From Diatrype stigma (taxonomy: Eukaryota > Ascomycota > Sordariomycetes > Xylariales > Diatrypaceae), in NCBI GenBank assembly GCA_022225965.2, contig JAKJXP020000045.1, positions 124,001 through 188,000 of the forward strand: a stretch of 64,000 bases of DNA, read 5' to 3'. Below, one piece after another: positions 45,810 to 57,701 of the stretch. The translations under genes were made by a program, and so were the position numbers. A model generated the notes under the pieces. It did not search any database. It saw nothing but the letters and a program-made list of their open reading frames with translations, and was not told the origin of the DNA. Within the stretch, counting starts at the first letter, position 1, and each line of letters opens with the position of its first letter.

Positions 45810-46955
45810 AGCAAGATAGATCGATAGTCTCCCTAGAAGATGATTGATTCTCAGGGACTTTTGCGTCTTAATTCGATCATGCACCCTGTCCTGTCTGTCT
45901 GTTCCCCATGATCGTTCCACTCCTTCCCTCTCCTCCCTGTTCCCCGGCGTCGGTAACGGGAAGCGGCAATCGGTATTACGTATCACAGTGATGAGGTTGG
46001 ATACGGAATTGGAAACACTATTCACAGCTTCGATAGGGAAACGAACGACAGGCGAAATCCCACCGCCCTGCGTAGCAAATTGTCACTACGAATAGAGTAG
46101 GAAGCTCTCTACTGCATAGGGACATATACATACGCAAAGAAAGATATAAGCTCGTACCACGCCAGCACGCAAGCACACATTTACACACATGCAAGCGGCA
46201 TGAATTAGCTAGGTAGGTTATGCGCGCACCCGCGTCCAACGTTTCACATTGCCGGGACCATAGAGGAGTGAGTGAGTGAGTGAGATCGGCGAAACAGCAG
46301 ACTGGTTTCGCTTGTAGCCTTTTTTTATCTCTATCATTTTGGTCCGCCTGGCTGTCCGCCAGTTTCAATAATGGAAATAACCGGTGTTGTAGGTAGGTAA
46401 GTTTGTTCAAACGTAGGCACGTAAGGTGTGCAAGTGACAGACACCCTGATCTTCCTCCCCCTTTTTTCCTCAATTCACTTGTAGTGGTTAGATATAGATA
46501 GAACCTTTAGTACCAGGGGTATGGAATTGTTAGAACCGGCGAAGGGTCGATGTGATGTAGTCACAGGTCAGCGAATAAGTACGGGAAGGCTTTAACCCAC
46601 TGACAGTTTGATTTAGGGGTTGGGTTTTCCAGCTGATATTTATTAACTACTATTGTATTGACGCATGCAAAACTCCTGGCTATGATGTATGAGAAACACC
46701 CGCGAAGATACAAGGCCTTGTCCAAGCTATGGCGAAGTCAAAGGAAAAAGGGATCGGGGACACCAAATAATGGTACAACAAAATATCGATGTAACTCGCT
46801 GGAACACTGCCATAGATATATATAGTCGGAGATTTAACGCCGGAACCCAGTACCCAGTAAAGACAAATTGTTTCTTGTTCTACCATGACCATGATGAACC
46901 ATGTTTCGCCATGCACGCCGGTGGGAAAGATGCTCACAACCAATTAAATAGCCTC

Positions 46956-49054
46956 TCAAACCTCGGTATATTCCTTGGCCTCCTCGGCCTGCTCCTCTTC
47001 CTCTAGCCGATGCGTCTCCAGCTCCTCGTGCGCAGTCCAGTGGTCCGGAATCTCGGGCTGGGACTCCGTTGTTTCTCCATTATGACCACCACCATTACCA
47101 GTACGGCTTCCCGTGCTCTCGTCGTCTCCCTCTAGAAGCTGGTTCTGCTGCTGCTGTTTCGCGCTGGTGTCCAGTCCCCTCTTCTCCCGCAGCTCCTGCG
47201 TGACGGCATCGACGTCGACGCCGAGGTACTCGCGCAGGAAGCGGCCGACGTCGGTATTCTCGACGTTCCCACGAAGGGCGTCGGCGGCGGCGGGGCCCCC
47301 AACGGCGCTATAGCTGTAGATGTTGACGTCGACGGCCGAGTGGCCGTGGGTGCTCCAGCCGATCTGGGCGCGGTCGCTGATCATCTTGGCGAGGGCCGGC
47401 TGGGCCAGCGCCGGGTACAGCGCCACGGTCGTCAGCTCCTCCTCGGTCGCGTCGGCGATGCCGAGCCCGGGGACCACGAGCTCGTCGTGGATCCAGCGCT
47501 TCAGGTCCGCGATCGAGGGGTCGTGGTGGGCCACGTGCTTGTGCAGGCGGTGGGCGAGGTGCTCCGACGACCATGAGGCGTTGGCGAGCACGCCTGGGTA
47601 CCAGAGGTATTCGGGGTACTCTACGTTGAGTTCTGTGGGATGGATGGATGCGCGTTAGCCTTATGCATCATGCTTAATCAAGTACAATGAAATGTCGCAC
47701 TCTACTTACGCTTGGCAACCGAGAGACCTCCAGTCTCGTGATCGCTGGTGGCGACCATGACGCCTTCCACTTTGCTATTCTCTAGGAACTCAATAACGGT
47801 CTTCATCGCCTTGTCGTACTCGAGGACTTCTCGCACTTGAGCGGATGGGTCGTTCCCGTGGCCGGCGTGATCGATCCTGCTTCCTTCGATCATCAGAAAG
47901 AAGCCCTTGTCGCTGTCCTTGGTCGCCTTCTCGAGCGCCCTGATGGCCGTCTCGGTCATTTCGCTCAAGCTGGGGTAGATGTCATTCAGTTGTCGGCGAT
48001 CCAGCTCGAAAGGAATGTCGGTGTCGGCGAAGAGGCCCAGCATGGGAAGGGGAACATCCTTCTTCCCCAACCAGAGCTCGTCGAACGAAGCGCGATCGTC
48101 GATGTAGTTCCAACCGAAGTCGTTCTTCGCGATATCCACGACGTTGACATCGTCCTTGCGGCAGCCACCGGCGGTGCCGTTGGGCAGGAAGCGGCACCGC
48201 CCACCGCCGAACATCAGATCCACCACGCGGTCGAGGGGCCCCTGGCCGATCTGCTGAAGCGCAATCTCATCGTTCTGCGTCCGCATGTCGACGTGGCTCG
48301 AGAAGCAAGCGGGGGTGGCGTCTGTGATATCGGTCGTGACCACCAGTCCCGTTACGAAACCAGCCCTCTTAGCCGCCTCGAGGACGGTCCCGCAGGGCGT
48401 CGAGTCCGGCAGCGTGGAGATGGCGCCGTTGTAGCTCTTCTCCCCGCAGCTGAAGGCGGTCGCGCCGGCGGCGCTGTCGGTGATCAGCGACGAGGAGCTG
48501 CGGGTGCGGCTGGTGCCCCAGAAGTGCTTGTCGAGCGTGAGCGTATCGCCGTAGTCGAGGCCGTCCGTGTACTGCCGGAAGCTGCGCGTCAGGGACAGGG
48601 AGGCCGGACCCATGCCGTCCGACACCATGAAGACGAGGTTCCGCTTCCCGCCGGGCTTGGTGAAAGAGGTCTGCTGGTGGTGCGATATCCAGACGGCGAG
48701 GATCAGGACGCCGGCCGTGGCGAGCAGGGCCCAGATGAAGAGGAGCGCCTCGCGCGAGCGCGAGAACAGCGACCGGCCCGTGTGCGTCGCATGGGATCGG
48801 CCGCGGAGGGCGTCCTCTTCGGAGTCGCTGAGGTCGTCGGAGTGGGCCGAGCGACGGTCGTCCGCGAGAAGGGGCGTCGTCGCGTTAGCCTGCGGATGCA
48901 ATGCCCATGGTTAGTCGTCTACTTTTGAGCATGGGCGAAGTGGTCGCGTGACCACACCGAGCTACAAACAAGCTGGGATGAAATAGCACAGGCAGACAGG
49001 GTCGACGCCGTTGCGCAACAGCGGGACTACCTATAGACCTGGCAGACTTACCAT
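46956..49054 (-). CDS. pho8: Alkaline phosphatase, vacuolar PHO8-type
   Basis: Three exons on the minus strand: 49054-49052 (the ATG alone), 48889-47710 and 47632-46956, giving 619 aa. The short cytoplasmic tail is followed by one membrane anchor at about 49-69 (ALLFIWALLATAGVLILAVWI), a type II topology like yeast Pho8. Catalytic elements are VSDGMG (metal Asp), the nucleophile Ser in TDSAAGATA (about 140), SSHVD, EGSRIDHAGHGND, TSDHETGG, and the late His in IGWSTHGHS. A Gln run and an acidic, presumably disordered, tail end the protein; the tail is unusual. The enzyme hydrolyses phosphate monoesters in the vacuole lumen. The start-codon-only first exon is required because no other Met precedes the anchor; borders AAGATG/GTAAGT and CCGCAG/GCTAAC are good. 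Confidence 0.92.
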
Positions 49055-50059
49055 CTTGGTTTCGCATGTGTTCAGCTAGAGTACTGAGATAATGTTGTGA
49101 ATAGATGGGAGGTGATGCCGCTTATAGAGCCTGACTTGAGGTTTGTCCCATTACTTGAGACACAACGCATACGAAGCATATATTAGAGCTTGGACCTTGA
49201 GCTGGCCTGCTGCAAGTCAGGGATGGGGATGTTGATGCTGATGAGATGCAGGCGATGCCACCCACCAACCACCTGCACCATTCATGACATTCATTGATGC
49301 ACATGCATCAAGGCAACTACCTACAGGTATGTACTAGTGTAGAACCAGCTGTGATAGGACAAAGCTCGCCTTCAAGGGCTTACATTGGACAGAATCTAGT
49401 CACCAGTCCCCACCATTATGACGTATTGGGGCATTGGATGTGTAACAAAGTCCTGGCGAGACTTATGTATTATACATACAGTTCTTTACTGTACCTAGCG
49501 GCTTGTATGCAGGACCCAGACGCCTGATGGGAGTGAGCCACCACTCATAAGAGCCTTATTACAATAATATGTCACTCTTTACGAAGTACTTATTACACTG
49601 TTAAGACTATCCGATGAACAAGTGAGACCCTGCCACATGACCCCAAACCCCCTGAACACCTGATGTGGTTTCCTGGATTCGGGCACGCCTGGAAAGTAAG
49701 AGCCAATGCTACGAAATCACACGTGGCCGGACTTCCCGTGGAGGTTATTGTCAAGAAGCCATCTTTCGTTTCTCCAGCTATCGTTTCTCCCTCGATGCAT
49801 CATCCTGAAAAAGTAATCTTCAAATAGGTGGGTGAATATACAAATACACCTAATCATTCGCTATGGTTTCGTGTGTTTCTATCAGAACTCTACACACAAT
49901 ATGATATCAAATACCCAATACCCCGATCGTCCCAAGACATGAAGTTCAAAAATAAGTACACAGAAGCAAGTTGTCTATTGCACACGCTACCAGTTGCTCC
50001 AACAGCCTGGCCCAGGGTTTTTCTGGCGCCGCCGTTCACAAGAAGTTGCGAGAAGGAGC
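49055..50059. other. Intergenic region, no gene seen
   Basis: Upstream of the phosphatase and downstream of the dioxygenase, both on the minus strand. It includes ACGAAGTAC at 49,581-49,589. No coding signal. Confidence 0.55.
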
Positions 50060-51384
50060 TTAAGCAGAGCTCGTCTCGGACGGGGGAGCACCACTAGGGG
50101 CCGTGCCGTTGCCGCCACCAGGGGGGCCGCCGTTACCGCCACCCATGCCGGAGTTGGCGTTGGCGACACCGCCTTCCTTGTACAAGAAGGCGGCGGGGGT
50201 GACGGACGAGACCTCGGTGGAGTTGATGCCGAACGCGAGCCAGGCGAACAGGCCGTCGGAGACCGACTCGCCGAGGAGGGTGTACTCCATGAAGGGGTCG
50301 ACGCCATCCGTGGCGGTCTCCTCGGCCAGGATGGAGTCCTCGTCGTTGGTGGTGAGCTCCTGGGTGTTGGTGTTGTAGGGGCTGGTGGCCTCGACCTCGG
50401 CGATGAGGCTCTGGTCGAAGAAGGTCTGGCCGACGTGGCTGGCCGAGACCTCGTTGCCGAGCGTGCCGTTGCAGTAGCGCGTCACGTTGGTGTGGGCCAG
50501 CAGGTGGATGTGCGCGGCGCGGCCGGTGTAGTGGCCCGGGAAAACCGACTCGAACTGCGCCACGCCGTCCGCGCTCGTCTTCTGGATGCCCCGCAGGAAC
50601 GTCGCGTCCAGGTTGCTCTCGTCGTCCGAGTTGCCGTTGCCGCTCGCCATCACGCCCGAGTACACCCCCGTCGCGTTGCAGTGCCAGATCTCCAGGTACA
50701 CGTCCGGCACCGGCTCGCACGTCTCCACGTCGATCACCTGGTAGTCCAGGACGATGTCGACGCCGGCCTGCTCCTCGATGATGTTCCGGCGGATGTATTC
50801 ACCACCGACATCTGAGAGGAACGGGACTCGTTAGCGCCTGCTATGGCAAGAATCGCGAGAATCTGGGGCAGATGTGTGTATGGCATGCTAGGCTAGCAAT
50901 AGACGCCAGCCAGATCAGACTTACAGTAGGGGCCCTGAGTGACCTCAGGAGTCAGGAGGCAGGAGTTGTAGCCCGCAAACAGCGTGGTGGGGTCGGTGTT
51001 AGCGGTGTAGCCCAAGCTCGTCTTGTTGTGATCCGTAGCCAGGACAGTGTCGAGATCGCGCTTGGACTTCAAGCCCCCTGGAAGATCTGTAAGCGGTATA
51101 TTCCCCATCTGAGATCTCTGCTCTCAACTTAGATAGATCCTCTGTTTCTTTCACAACGTACTCTTGACTCTCGCAGCCTCGATCAACGCGGACCGACGAG
51201 CGATGTTTCGGTCCGTGACGCCACGGGCCTTGAGCTTGTCGGCGCAGTGGCTCAGGTCGGTGCGCTTGACGTTGCTGAGGAAATCCCGACGCTCGGCGAT
51301 CTCCCGCGACAGATCGTGTCCGGGATGGGCGGAGGCTAGGCCCGCGAGGACCGCGAGGCCGGAAGCAAGGCTGGTGAAATGCAT
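50060..51384 (-). CDS. Secreted intradiol ring-cleavage dioxygenase-like protein
   Basis: Three exons on the minus strand: 51384-51162, 51077-50925 and 50811-50060, giving 375 aa (the second exon could start 9 nt earlier in frame). A signal peptide MHFTSLASGLAVLAGLASA is followed by a pro-region. CLLTPEVTQGPYYVGGEYIR is the classical start of the fungal extracellular intradiol dioxygenase family. Iron ligands are visible: Tyr in GVYSG, Tyr in PGHYTGR and both His of AHIHLLAH. The tail is Gly/Asn/Pro-rich. The enzyme would cleave catechol-type aromatics outside the cell, using Fe(III). N-glycosylation sequons (NAT, NVT, NGT) fit secretion. It lies just upstream, in transcription direction, of the phosphatase gene and downstream of a secreted amine oxidase, all on the minus strand. 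Confidence 0.93.
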
Positions 51385-52509
51385 ATTTGAACTTCGTTGA
51401 ACGAGAAAGAATGAGACGGAAAGTTAAGAGATCAACAGTGGTTATTGATCGGTATCCTAAGCGAGTGGACAGTAGTGTAGAGATGGTGATACCAGTGGCA
51501 GGATTCGAAATTCCCTTCATCTGGGGACAACCGTCTCCTTATATATCGAGGAAATTTTCCTTCAACGGCGGTCTACTCCCTCTCCATCACAGCATCACTG
51601 AGCACCCATAGTCGTAATTTGGTTGACGACGCTTCTAGTCGGCCGCCCCCCGTTGAACTACTGCGTGGGGCCGGCACTCATCGGAGTCAGTAAGTAATAG
51701 CAGTAGTAATGTTTGCGCGTTCATTCGCGCGGCATTGCTCCCGACCCGCGTGGCGCGGTGGCGGGCATTGAGCATAGGTCCAGAAGAAGCTATCTGGCCG
51801 AAGTTTCTAGTGCACCGTTTGTTCGTTCCAGCCTGATCAACACCCTTGATTCAGCGTCCGCCTTCCTACGATGACCAATAGAGAGTAAGGCATAATTAAT
51901 CATGGATCACAGCCGCGCGGCGGCGCGCGGCGTTCTCCCACATCACGGCCTGCGCATTGCAGAGAGCCTTGGCTAGCTGCCGAGCAGGGGGTGGATACCG
52001 GCATATGGTAAATACTAGTTATAGTCTACTAATGACGGCTGCGTCGACTAGTGCTTTTTTCCGAAGTTGGTTGTTTGGTCCGTTAGAACCCTAGCTAGTC
52101 ATGGCCAGATTCCCGCTCTCCGATCTGGAAGCCACAAGGCGCAGTTGGAGGTTCCAAGAGTTTCAAGGGGCGGAATACTCTATGAAGACTAATAAGTTGC
52201 GTAAGCTGGAGTCCAGCCGAAACCCCCCAGTTCCCATTTTTGGTTTCTTCAGCTCAACCAACCGTGAGATTGGCGAGTGGGTTATGTTGATCTGAAACTT
52301 TGTTTGCAAACACGGATTCGGTAACGGGATGTGGGAGAGGAAAACACCGTCGTTGGCATCGTGGGGTGAGGCAATGTTTCTAACCCCCATCTGGTCATGA
52401 CTTATCAAAGCTACCTATCTGCGAATCACCTCACTTAACCTAAAACAGTGTTCTTCTTACGAGCAATGTAGTAGGCATGGACTCAAGGCCCGCCCTTCAA
52501 ACAAATAGT
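51385..52509. other. Intergenic region, no gene seen
   Basis: Contains the promoter of the dioxygenase and the 3' flank of the amine oxidase. A GC-rich patch lies at about 51,910-51,935. The short + frame at 52,101-52,295 is not convincing. Confidence 0.55.
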
Positions 52510-54249
52510 CTACACGTTATCAACGAAGCTACTGGTAGGCCATCCGTTGCTGACGTTGTACTCGTCGAGACGTGTAGTTCCGTGGAGCGTGCTGTAGTAG
52601 TCCATCGATCCGCACCCAATAGTCGTCTTGGCATTACACTCGCCCGTCTCCCACTTGCTCCCGCCCAAGAGGCCCGCAATGCGCAACCCCACGTCACGGC
52701 CTTCGTAAAATGCGCCTTGCAAGAAGCCAAAGTACTGCGCTGAGGTTGCTTCGCCGGCAAAGTATAGCCGATCGATGTTGGCACGCAAGTTTTGGTGCTT
52801 CTCTAACGTCATCCCGACGGGCCAGTTGCTGTAAGAGCCGTACGCCATTCTAGCAGTCCCTCGTTAGTCTACTATATACTTCCTCCGAGGGCCAAAAGTA
52901 AAAAAGGGGCAGATAGCAACTAAGGGAAGATATATCTGGTGCGGAGTGAAAACCTACTCGTCCGTGCTCCATCTCGGGTACATGAAGTCAGTGGGCTCCG
53001 GTATCTCCTTGTCTGGGAACATGGCTCTCAGCACCTCCATGACCTCGGCCTGGGTGACCTCGTCAGGCTGCTGCTCGACGCGGTACGCCTGCGTGCCGAC
53101 CACGGTGACGAAGAGGATGTTGCTATCATCGAGGAACCCGGGCGCCGACAGCGACTGGAAGACGGGGTAGTAGCCCCGGGACCTGCTGTCCGCGTACAGG
53201 AAGAACTGCGTGTCCGGGTCCCAGAACGCCTCCTCGAACTGCATGAAGATCTTGGTGTAGGTGCCCATCTGGAACTGGTCGACGGCCTCGCGCTTCCAGC
53301 GCGGCAGCGGCGGGTCGAACGCCACCGCCTCGTTCTGCAGAACGCCGACCGAGAACGTGCAGATGGCGAACTGCGCCTCGATGCAGTCCCCGCTCTCGCC
53401 GAGCGACACAACGACGCCCTCGGCTCCGTACGAGACGCCCGTGACGACGGTCTCCAGCAGCAGGCGCGGGTCCTCGTACGGGCCCTCGAGGAACTCGGCC
53501 GCCTCGCCCTCGGCCAGGGCGCGGAAGCCGCGCTGGTCGTAGACGAAGTTGTTCGCCTCGCTCCACTGGTAGTACGTGAGGTTGTACCCGGTGATGCCGA
53601 AGACGAAGCCGCTCTGCTCCGGCGGCCACGCCGCCTCGAAGTCCCAGTACCACCACTCGATGGCCTGGGCCCGCATGTCCGCCCGGCCGGGCTTCCACCC
53701 CGCCGTGCTGAACCCCGCCCGCATCGACGTGTCCTGCAGGTTCTCCGCGAGCAGGCGGCCGGCGTCCTGCTCGGCGGCGGCGTACGCCTCGTCCAGGTCG
53801 TCGAGGAGGTCGAGGAAGTCCGCGGCGCCGCCGCCGTCGTAGGTCAGGATGCTGCTGTAGTTCGAGTACGCGTTCGCGAGACCGTGCTTCTTTGCCAGCG
53901 TCCAGATCGGGTTCTCTGACCCGCTTTTGCCCTCCTCGCCGCCGAGGCCCTGCACCCAGTTGGCGCCAAGCTCGACCGTGTACGGCGTCCCGTCATCCGG
54001 CTTCGACCCGAACGACGCGGAGCGCATCCGCCCGCCGACGTAGTCGTTGCGGTCGACGATCAGGAAGTCGCTGATGGAGTGGTTGGCCAGCACCTGCGCC
54101 GCCGTGATGCCGGCGACGCCGGCCCCGAGGACCGCCACGCTCGTCTTGCGGCATTTGTGCGTGCTCCCCTCGGCGCTGTTGCCCGCGTCGGCTCCGCAAA
54201 GGAGAGCCGCGCAAGTCGCGGCGATGAGACGCCCGTGTAAGTGCTTCAT
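52510..54249 (-). CDS. Secreted FAD-dependent amine (polyamine) oxidase
   Basis: Two exons on the minus strand, 54249-52958 and 52849-52510 (phase 2, GA+A gives Glu), giving 543 aa. A signal peptide (MKHLHGRLIAATCAALLCGA) is followed by the FAD dinucleotide fold VAVLGAGVAGITAAQVL (about 38-54), DRNDYVGGRMRS and ELGANWVQGLGG. The substrate domain has EWWYWDFEAAWPPEQSG and TYYQWSEANNFV. The C-terminal FAD motif is LYFAGEATSAQYFGFLQGAF. This order matches fungal polyamine oxidases, which oxidise polyamines to aldehydes with release of hydrogen peroxide. Start chosen at 54,249 so that the signal peptide is N-terminal; the frame is open 16 codons further up. The C-terminal tail after GLLGG is short and ends in a Ser/Tyr-rich segment. 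Confidence 0.93.
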
Positions 54250-55342
54250 AGCGAATTTGTAACCTTGACACTCGGGAGTATAGATCAGGGACTCCAACTA
54301 CGGCGCCCAGTTATCCGAGATGGCATTCTGCCAGGAAGTCTAGCAAGTTGCCAGCCAGCCATTGAATTCATATACTTGGCCATATGCCCAAGCCGAAGGG
54401 AGTATCAGAGCTCCCAGTGTGATCGTCATCCCGTACCTGAGACCTCGGAACTATATACGGTAAGTTTACGACAAGCGCAACTACCTAGCCTTGCATTCGT
54501 ATCGGGAACTAGGCAATTTGAAGCAGTTCCATGCGATGGACGCGCCCTGCGCCCTGCAGCCGATAGATCATAGATAGTTACCCGTCGGAGCGGCAGTTTT
54601 GATCCAGATAGGCAGAGGGGATGGATACCCCAGTAGGCATGGACGATCCCGCCAAGACCCGCAGATAACGGTGCTTGGCCATGAGCCCATCTTTTGCCGT
54701 CTTGCAGGCATGTAGCTAGACCGAGACCTACAGATAGGGGGAAGTTACACACACTGCTACTATAGATTACGGGGCTTGGTCGTACGTAAGATCCCGGGCT
54801 CCCAACTGGACGGAGCCCCGACGCTGAACACGGCACGGGGCAATCTTGAACGGAGGAACGGAACTTCTCGCCACTCCACAGACTGAAGACGTCAGATTGG
54901 GGTCCGTGGACTGAGTCCACTATAGGCCGCGAATCTTGAAGAATGGGAAGATCCATGGATCGCACCACGCTTGCATGGTTATACTCACCCAGATAGATAT
55001 ATGTTGTGCTAGTAACTGCGTAGTAAGTTAGTAAGTTGATTGATTATATTGATTACATTGTTGCGGTTTGCTTCGCTATCAAGTGTCTTTGTATTGCCCC
55101 CAGATATAGTAACCATACCTATCTTGGATTACGTCAAATCATACCCTAGCCCTATTATTATGTGCCTGAATACGTTTCCTTAAGTTGCTAGGCTATCTAT
55201 CATCCCAGTCATCCATCTCGTCACGCTCTCACGACGTTTTACCCCGCCAGTTTTGTCAGGTTCTGCTTGATCCACACATTGCCTGGAACCCCAGGTACCG
55301 ACCCTCTGTGGTGGGCGTGCAATTGGTACCTATAACACTGCA
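54250..55342. other. Divergent upstream region, no gene seen
   Basis: Separates the minus-strand amine oxidase from the plus-strand 2EXR gene. The minus frame 54,426-54,968 has no domain or codon bias. Confidence 0.55.
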
Positions 55343-56362
55343 ATGGAAATGACTTCGAGCCCATCTTCGGGTCTGAGCCCATTCTCTCAGTTCAGGGAAC
55401 TTCCAGTCGAGCTACGCACCCAGATATGGCAGCACGCGCTAGATGACGCGACGGCCGGGCGCACGATCCGAGTCGCAGTCCATCATTCCCTCCTGGCCAC
55501 CTTCCACTCATGCTTGACCGTCGGCGGGCGCTTCTGCGGGAAGTGCAGGTCTTGTGATCGATACAGGGCGGACGCCGGCGAGGGGTTCCATTCTCAGTAT
55601 TCCATGGTGGATGGGTATTTCTTCATAGACCGCGACTTCCCCGACCCGGTCTCTCACTGCGCTCTCCAGACTCTGAGCCTCGCCTGCCGGTCGTCCCGCG
55701 AGGTCGTCCTCTCGCAGTACGGCAAGGTCCTGCGAATCCACCCGAACGGGCGGGGCCCCGGAGGTTCCAGCCGCATGGTGCGCTACAATCCGTCGACGGA
55801 CCTTCTGTTGATAACATCCTTGGAGGGTCGCAGCGGCTGCTATAACTACCCACACGATAACCAGCGCTGGATACAGCCCTATCGCTCAGAACCGTTTACG
55901 CGGGATCTCCGTCTCTTTCCCCGCTTCCGGGACGCCCTGTCCTCTTTCCGGCACGTGGCTTTCCTCTATTCCGGCCCACAAGACAGCCCCGGTGTTCATC
56001 GCAGGGAGCTCATAAATGCCCCGGATTTCCGATTCCTCCTCTTCTTCCTCGAGTCTATGCGGCATCTTTACGTGTGGCCCGACCCGTCTTTATGGCCCGA
56101 GGCCCACGAGGATGGGGTCTTGCTCCAGGACATACGGAAGTACTGGCATCAGTACTGGCGCAATGATTTTATGCCTATACCGCATGTCGTTGATGAGGCG
56201 ACCGATCTTCTGAGTGATTATGGGAGGTATGCGCAGGTTCAGAGGGATCACTTCGCTCCTTGTGATGGCGAATGGGTTCCGCGGCCGAAACCCATCGAGC
56301 CGATGGGATGTTATGCGGCAAAGTCTTGGGTGCCAGAGAGCACTGGCAATGGAAATCAATGA
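55343..56362 (+). CDS. 2EXR-domain protein
   Basis: One exon, 339 aa. The N-terminal FSQFRELPVELRTQIWQHAL (about residues 14-33) is the F-box-like 2EXR motif common in large fungal families. The middle has QTLSLACRSSREVVLSQYGK, also typical of this family, and a likely metal or disulfide pair CGKCRSC near 66-72. The C-terminal part (RHLYVWPDPSLWPEAHEDG..YWHQYWRNDF) is aromatic-rich. Function is unknown; the family is expanded in filamentous ascomycetes. It ends 262 bp from the convergently transcribed next gene. ATG at 55,343 is followed closely by a second Met; either could be used. Confidence 0.85.
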   Translation: MEMTSSPSSGLSPFSQFRELPVELRTQIWQHALDDATAGRTIRVAVHHSLLATFHSCLTVGGRFCGKCRSCDRYRADAGEGFHSQYSMVDGYFFIDRDFPDPVSHCALQTLSLACRSSREVVLSQYGKVLRIHPNGRGPGGSSRMVRYNPSTDLLLITSLEGRSGCYNYPHDNQRWIQPYRSEPFTRDLRLFPRFRDALSSFRHVAFLYSGPQDSPGVHRRELINAPDFRFLLFFLESMRHLYVWPDPSLWPEAHEDGVLLQDIRKYWHQYWRNDFMPIPHVVDEATDLLSDYGRYAQVQRDHFAPCDGEWVPRPKPIEPMGCYAAKSWVPESTGNGNQ

Positions 56363-56624
56363 TGCTCACTTGCCTTTTGTGACCCTGCGAACTACATCAT
56401 ATGTTAGACGTGATGTGAGGTACACGATGGTGCTAAGATCAGCTCGAGAGACTCACGAACAACCCCCGCCTCTACATTGTTGCTTCTATAATTAAGGTAA
56501 TATTATACTTATAAGATATCCTAATTGGTCAGTTGAATGCGTGTATATTTTTGAACATTAGTTTGATATATCTACTGCATCTGAAGGGTCCCCTCTTAAC
56601 CCTGTGCCTGCCCATCAATAGGCA

Positions 56625-57701
56625 TCACCTCCCATCTTGCCAGAAGCGGTCCAATGCTTCTTGCCTCACCTCCCAAGCCCAGTGGTGACAGGTCTGGTGA
56701 ACCACAGGGCTAACGTCCACATCTCCTCCGTCGCCATCCCCCTCCTCGTCGGCCACGGTCCTAATGCCGCTCTGGACGTACTTCTTGAGCAGGGCCCTGC
56801 GCCAGCGGCCGCCCGGCTCGCCGACACAGCGCCTCCAGCGGCCGATCTGGCGGTCGTCGTCGGCGCACCGCCGCCCCATCCAGAAGCGGCAGTACCACTG
56901 GAACCAGCCGCGGACGTCGTGCGCGTGCGCGATCCACCCGGCCGCCTCCCACGCCTCGATGCTCTGCCCGCACGCCACGCCGTACTTGTTGACCTCGGGC
57001 CGGTACGTCGCCGAGGTGAGGTACCGCGCGATCGAGAGTCCGGGGGAGGGAGAGAGTGGTGACGAGGACGTCCACGACGCCGGGAGCTCGCGCCAGTCCT
57101 CCGCGATCGTCACGCCTAGCTTGGCCGAGTACAGCGGCCGCCAGTACGAGCCCCCGAACGACCCCTCGCGGATCACGGCCTCGGGCGACTTGTTCGGCGT
57201 GAACGAGGGGTGCGACGCGAAGTGGTACGTCCCTTCGGCGTCGCGCGTCGGCGGCCCCTCGGTGGGCTCCCAGGACGACCAGCCGGCCATCAGCGACTGT
57301 ACATCTGGGTGGCTTGGTGGCGGCGTCCGCTGGAGGGAAGGAGATGCAGCCTCAGGAGCCCCAGCTTTCTTGTGTGGGTTCTTCTTCCGGCGTTTGCTAT
57401 TCCTCGTGGCTACTGCACCATGGGATGCGACAGTGGCGGCGGTGGTGGCATCTTCGCTGTAAAGGGGCCGCGTGGGTGCATTCGCAATGCGTGTGGAGGT
57501 TCTAGTCGGCTGGGCTGTCTCGACCTTGCGCCGTTTCGCAACACGCCGCTCTCCCGTGGAGTGAGATTTCGATGGCGAGCCTCTAGTCGTCGTCGTAGCC
57601 AAGTCATGCTGGACTGCTACGAGATCGTTCTCGAGCCCGAGGTCTTGAACAAGCGCTTGGTTGCGCTGGATGTTTTCCAGGCGACGGGCTTCATAACTCA
57701 T
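56625..57701 (-). CDS. Conserved hypothetical protein with WYxRFxxGRR motif
   Basis: One minus-strand exon, 358 aa. The N-terminus MSYEARRLENIQRNQALVQD is a charged helix seen in several fungal chromatin-associated and hypothetical proteins. Basic segments (RRVAKRRK, KRRKKNPHKK) look like nuclear localisation signals. The C-terminal half appears folded: SLMAGWSSWEP, VIREGSFGGSYWRPLYS, CGQSIEAWEAAGWIAHAHDV and RGWFQWYCRFWMGRRCADDD, followed by RQIGRWRRCVG. The last blocks resemble, from memory, an uncharacterised domain shared by fungi and some algae. A nuclear role is inferred from the basic patches only. Start is the single early ATG. Confidence 0.82.
   Translation of the reverse strand: MSYEARRLENIQRNQALVQDLGLENDLVAVQHDLATTTTRGSPSKSHSTGERRVAKRRKVETAQPTRTSTRIANAPTRPLYSEDATTAATVASHGAVATRNSKRRKKNPHKKAGAPEAASPSLQRTPPPSHPDVQSLMAGWSSWEPTEGPPTRDAEGTYHFASHPSFTPNKSPEAVIREGSFGGSYWRPLYSAKLGVTIAEDWRELPASWTSSSPLSPSPGLSIARYLTSATYRPEVNKYGVACGQSIEAWEAAGWIAHAHDVRGWFQWYCRFWMGRRCADDDRQIGRWRRCVGEPGGRWRRALLKKYVQSGIRTVADEEGDGDGGDVDVSPVVHQTCHHWAWEVRQEALDRFWQDGR

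Larger units (their letters stand above)
44309..46955. other. Microsatellite-rich intergenic region
   Basis: No supported gene. The region holds a (CAGG)n tract, two (TG)n tracts, a GTCT repeat near 45,059-45,078 and a GAGT repeat near 46,266-46,282. The 233-codon frame at 44,495-45,196 passes through a (TG)n tract and has no coding character. Confidence 0.55.

Noticed and set aside
47837..48928. A 363-codon frame antisense to the alkaline phosphatase
   Set aside because: Opposite-strand shadow of a GC-ending coding exon. The phosphatase frame has all catalytic motifs.
52939..53919. A 326-codon frame antisense to the amine oxidase
   Set aside because: Shadow frame rich in Arg/Leu/Val as expected from the complement of a GC-ending gene. 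No domain.
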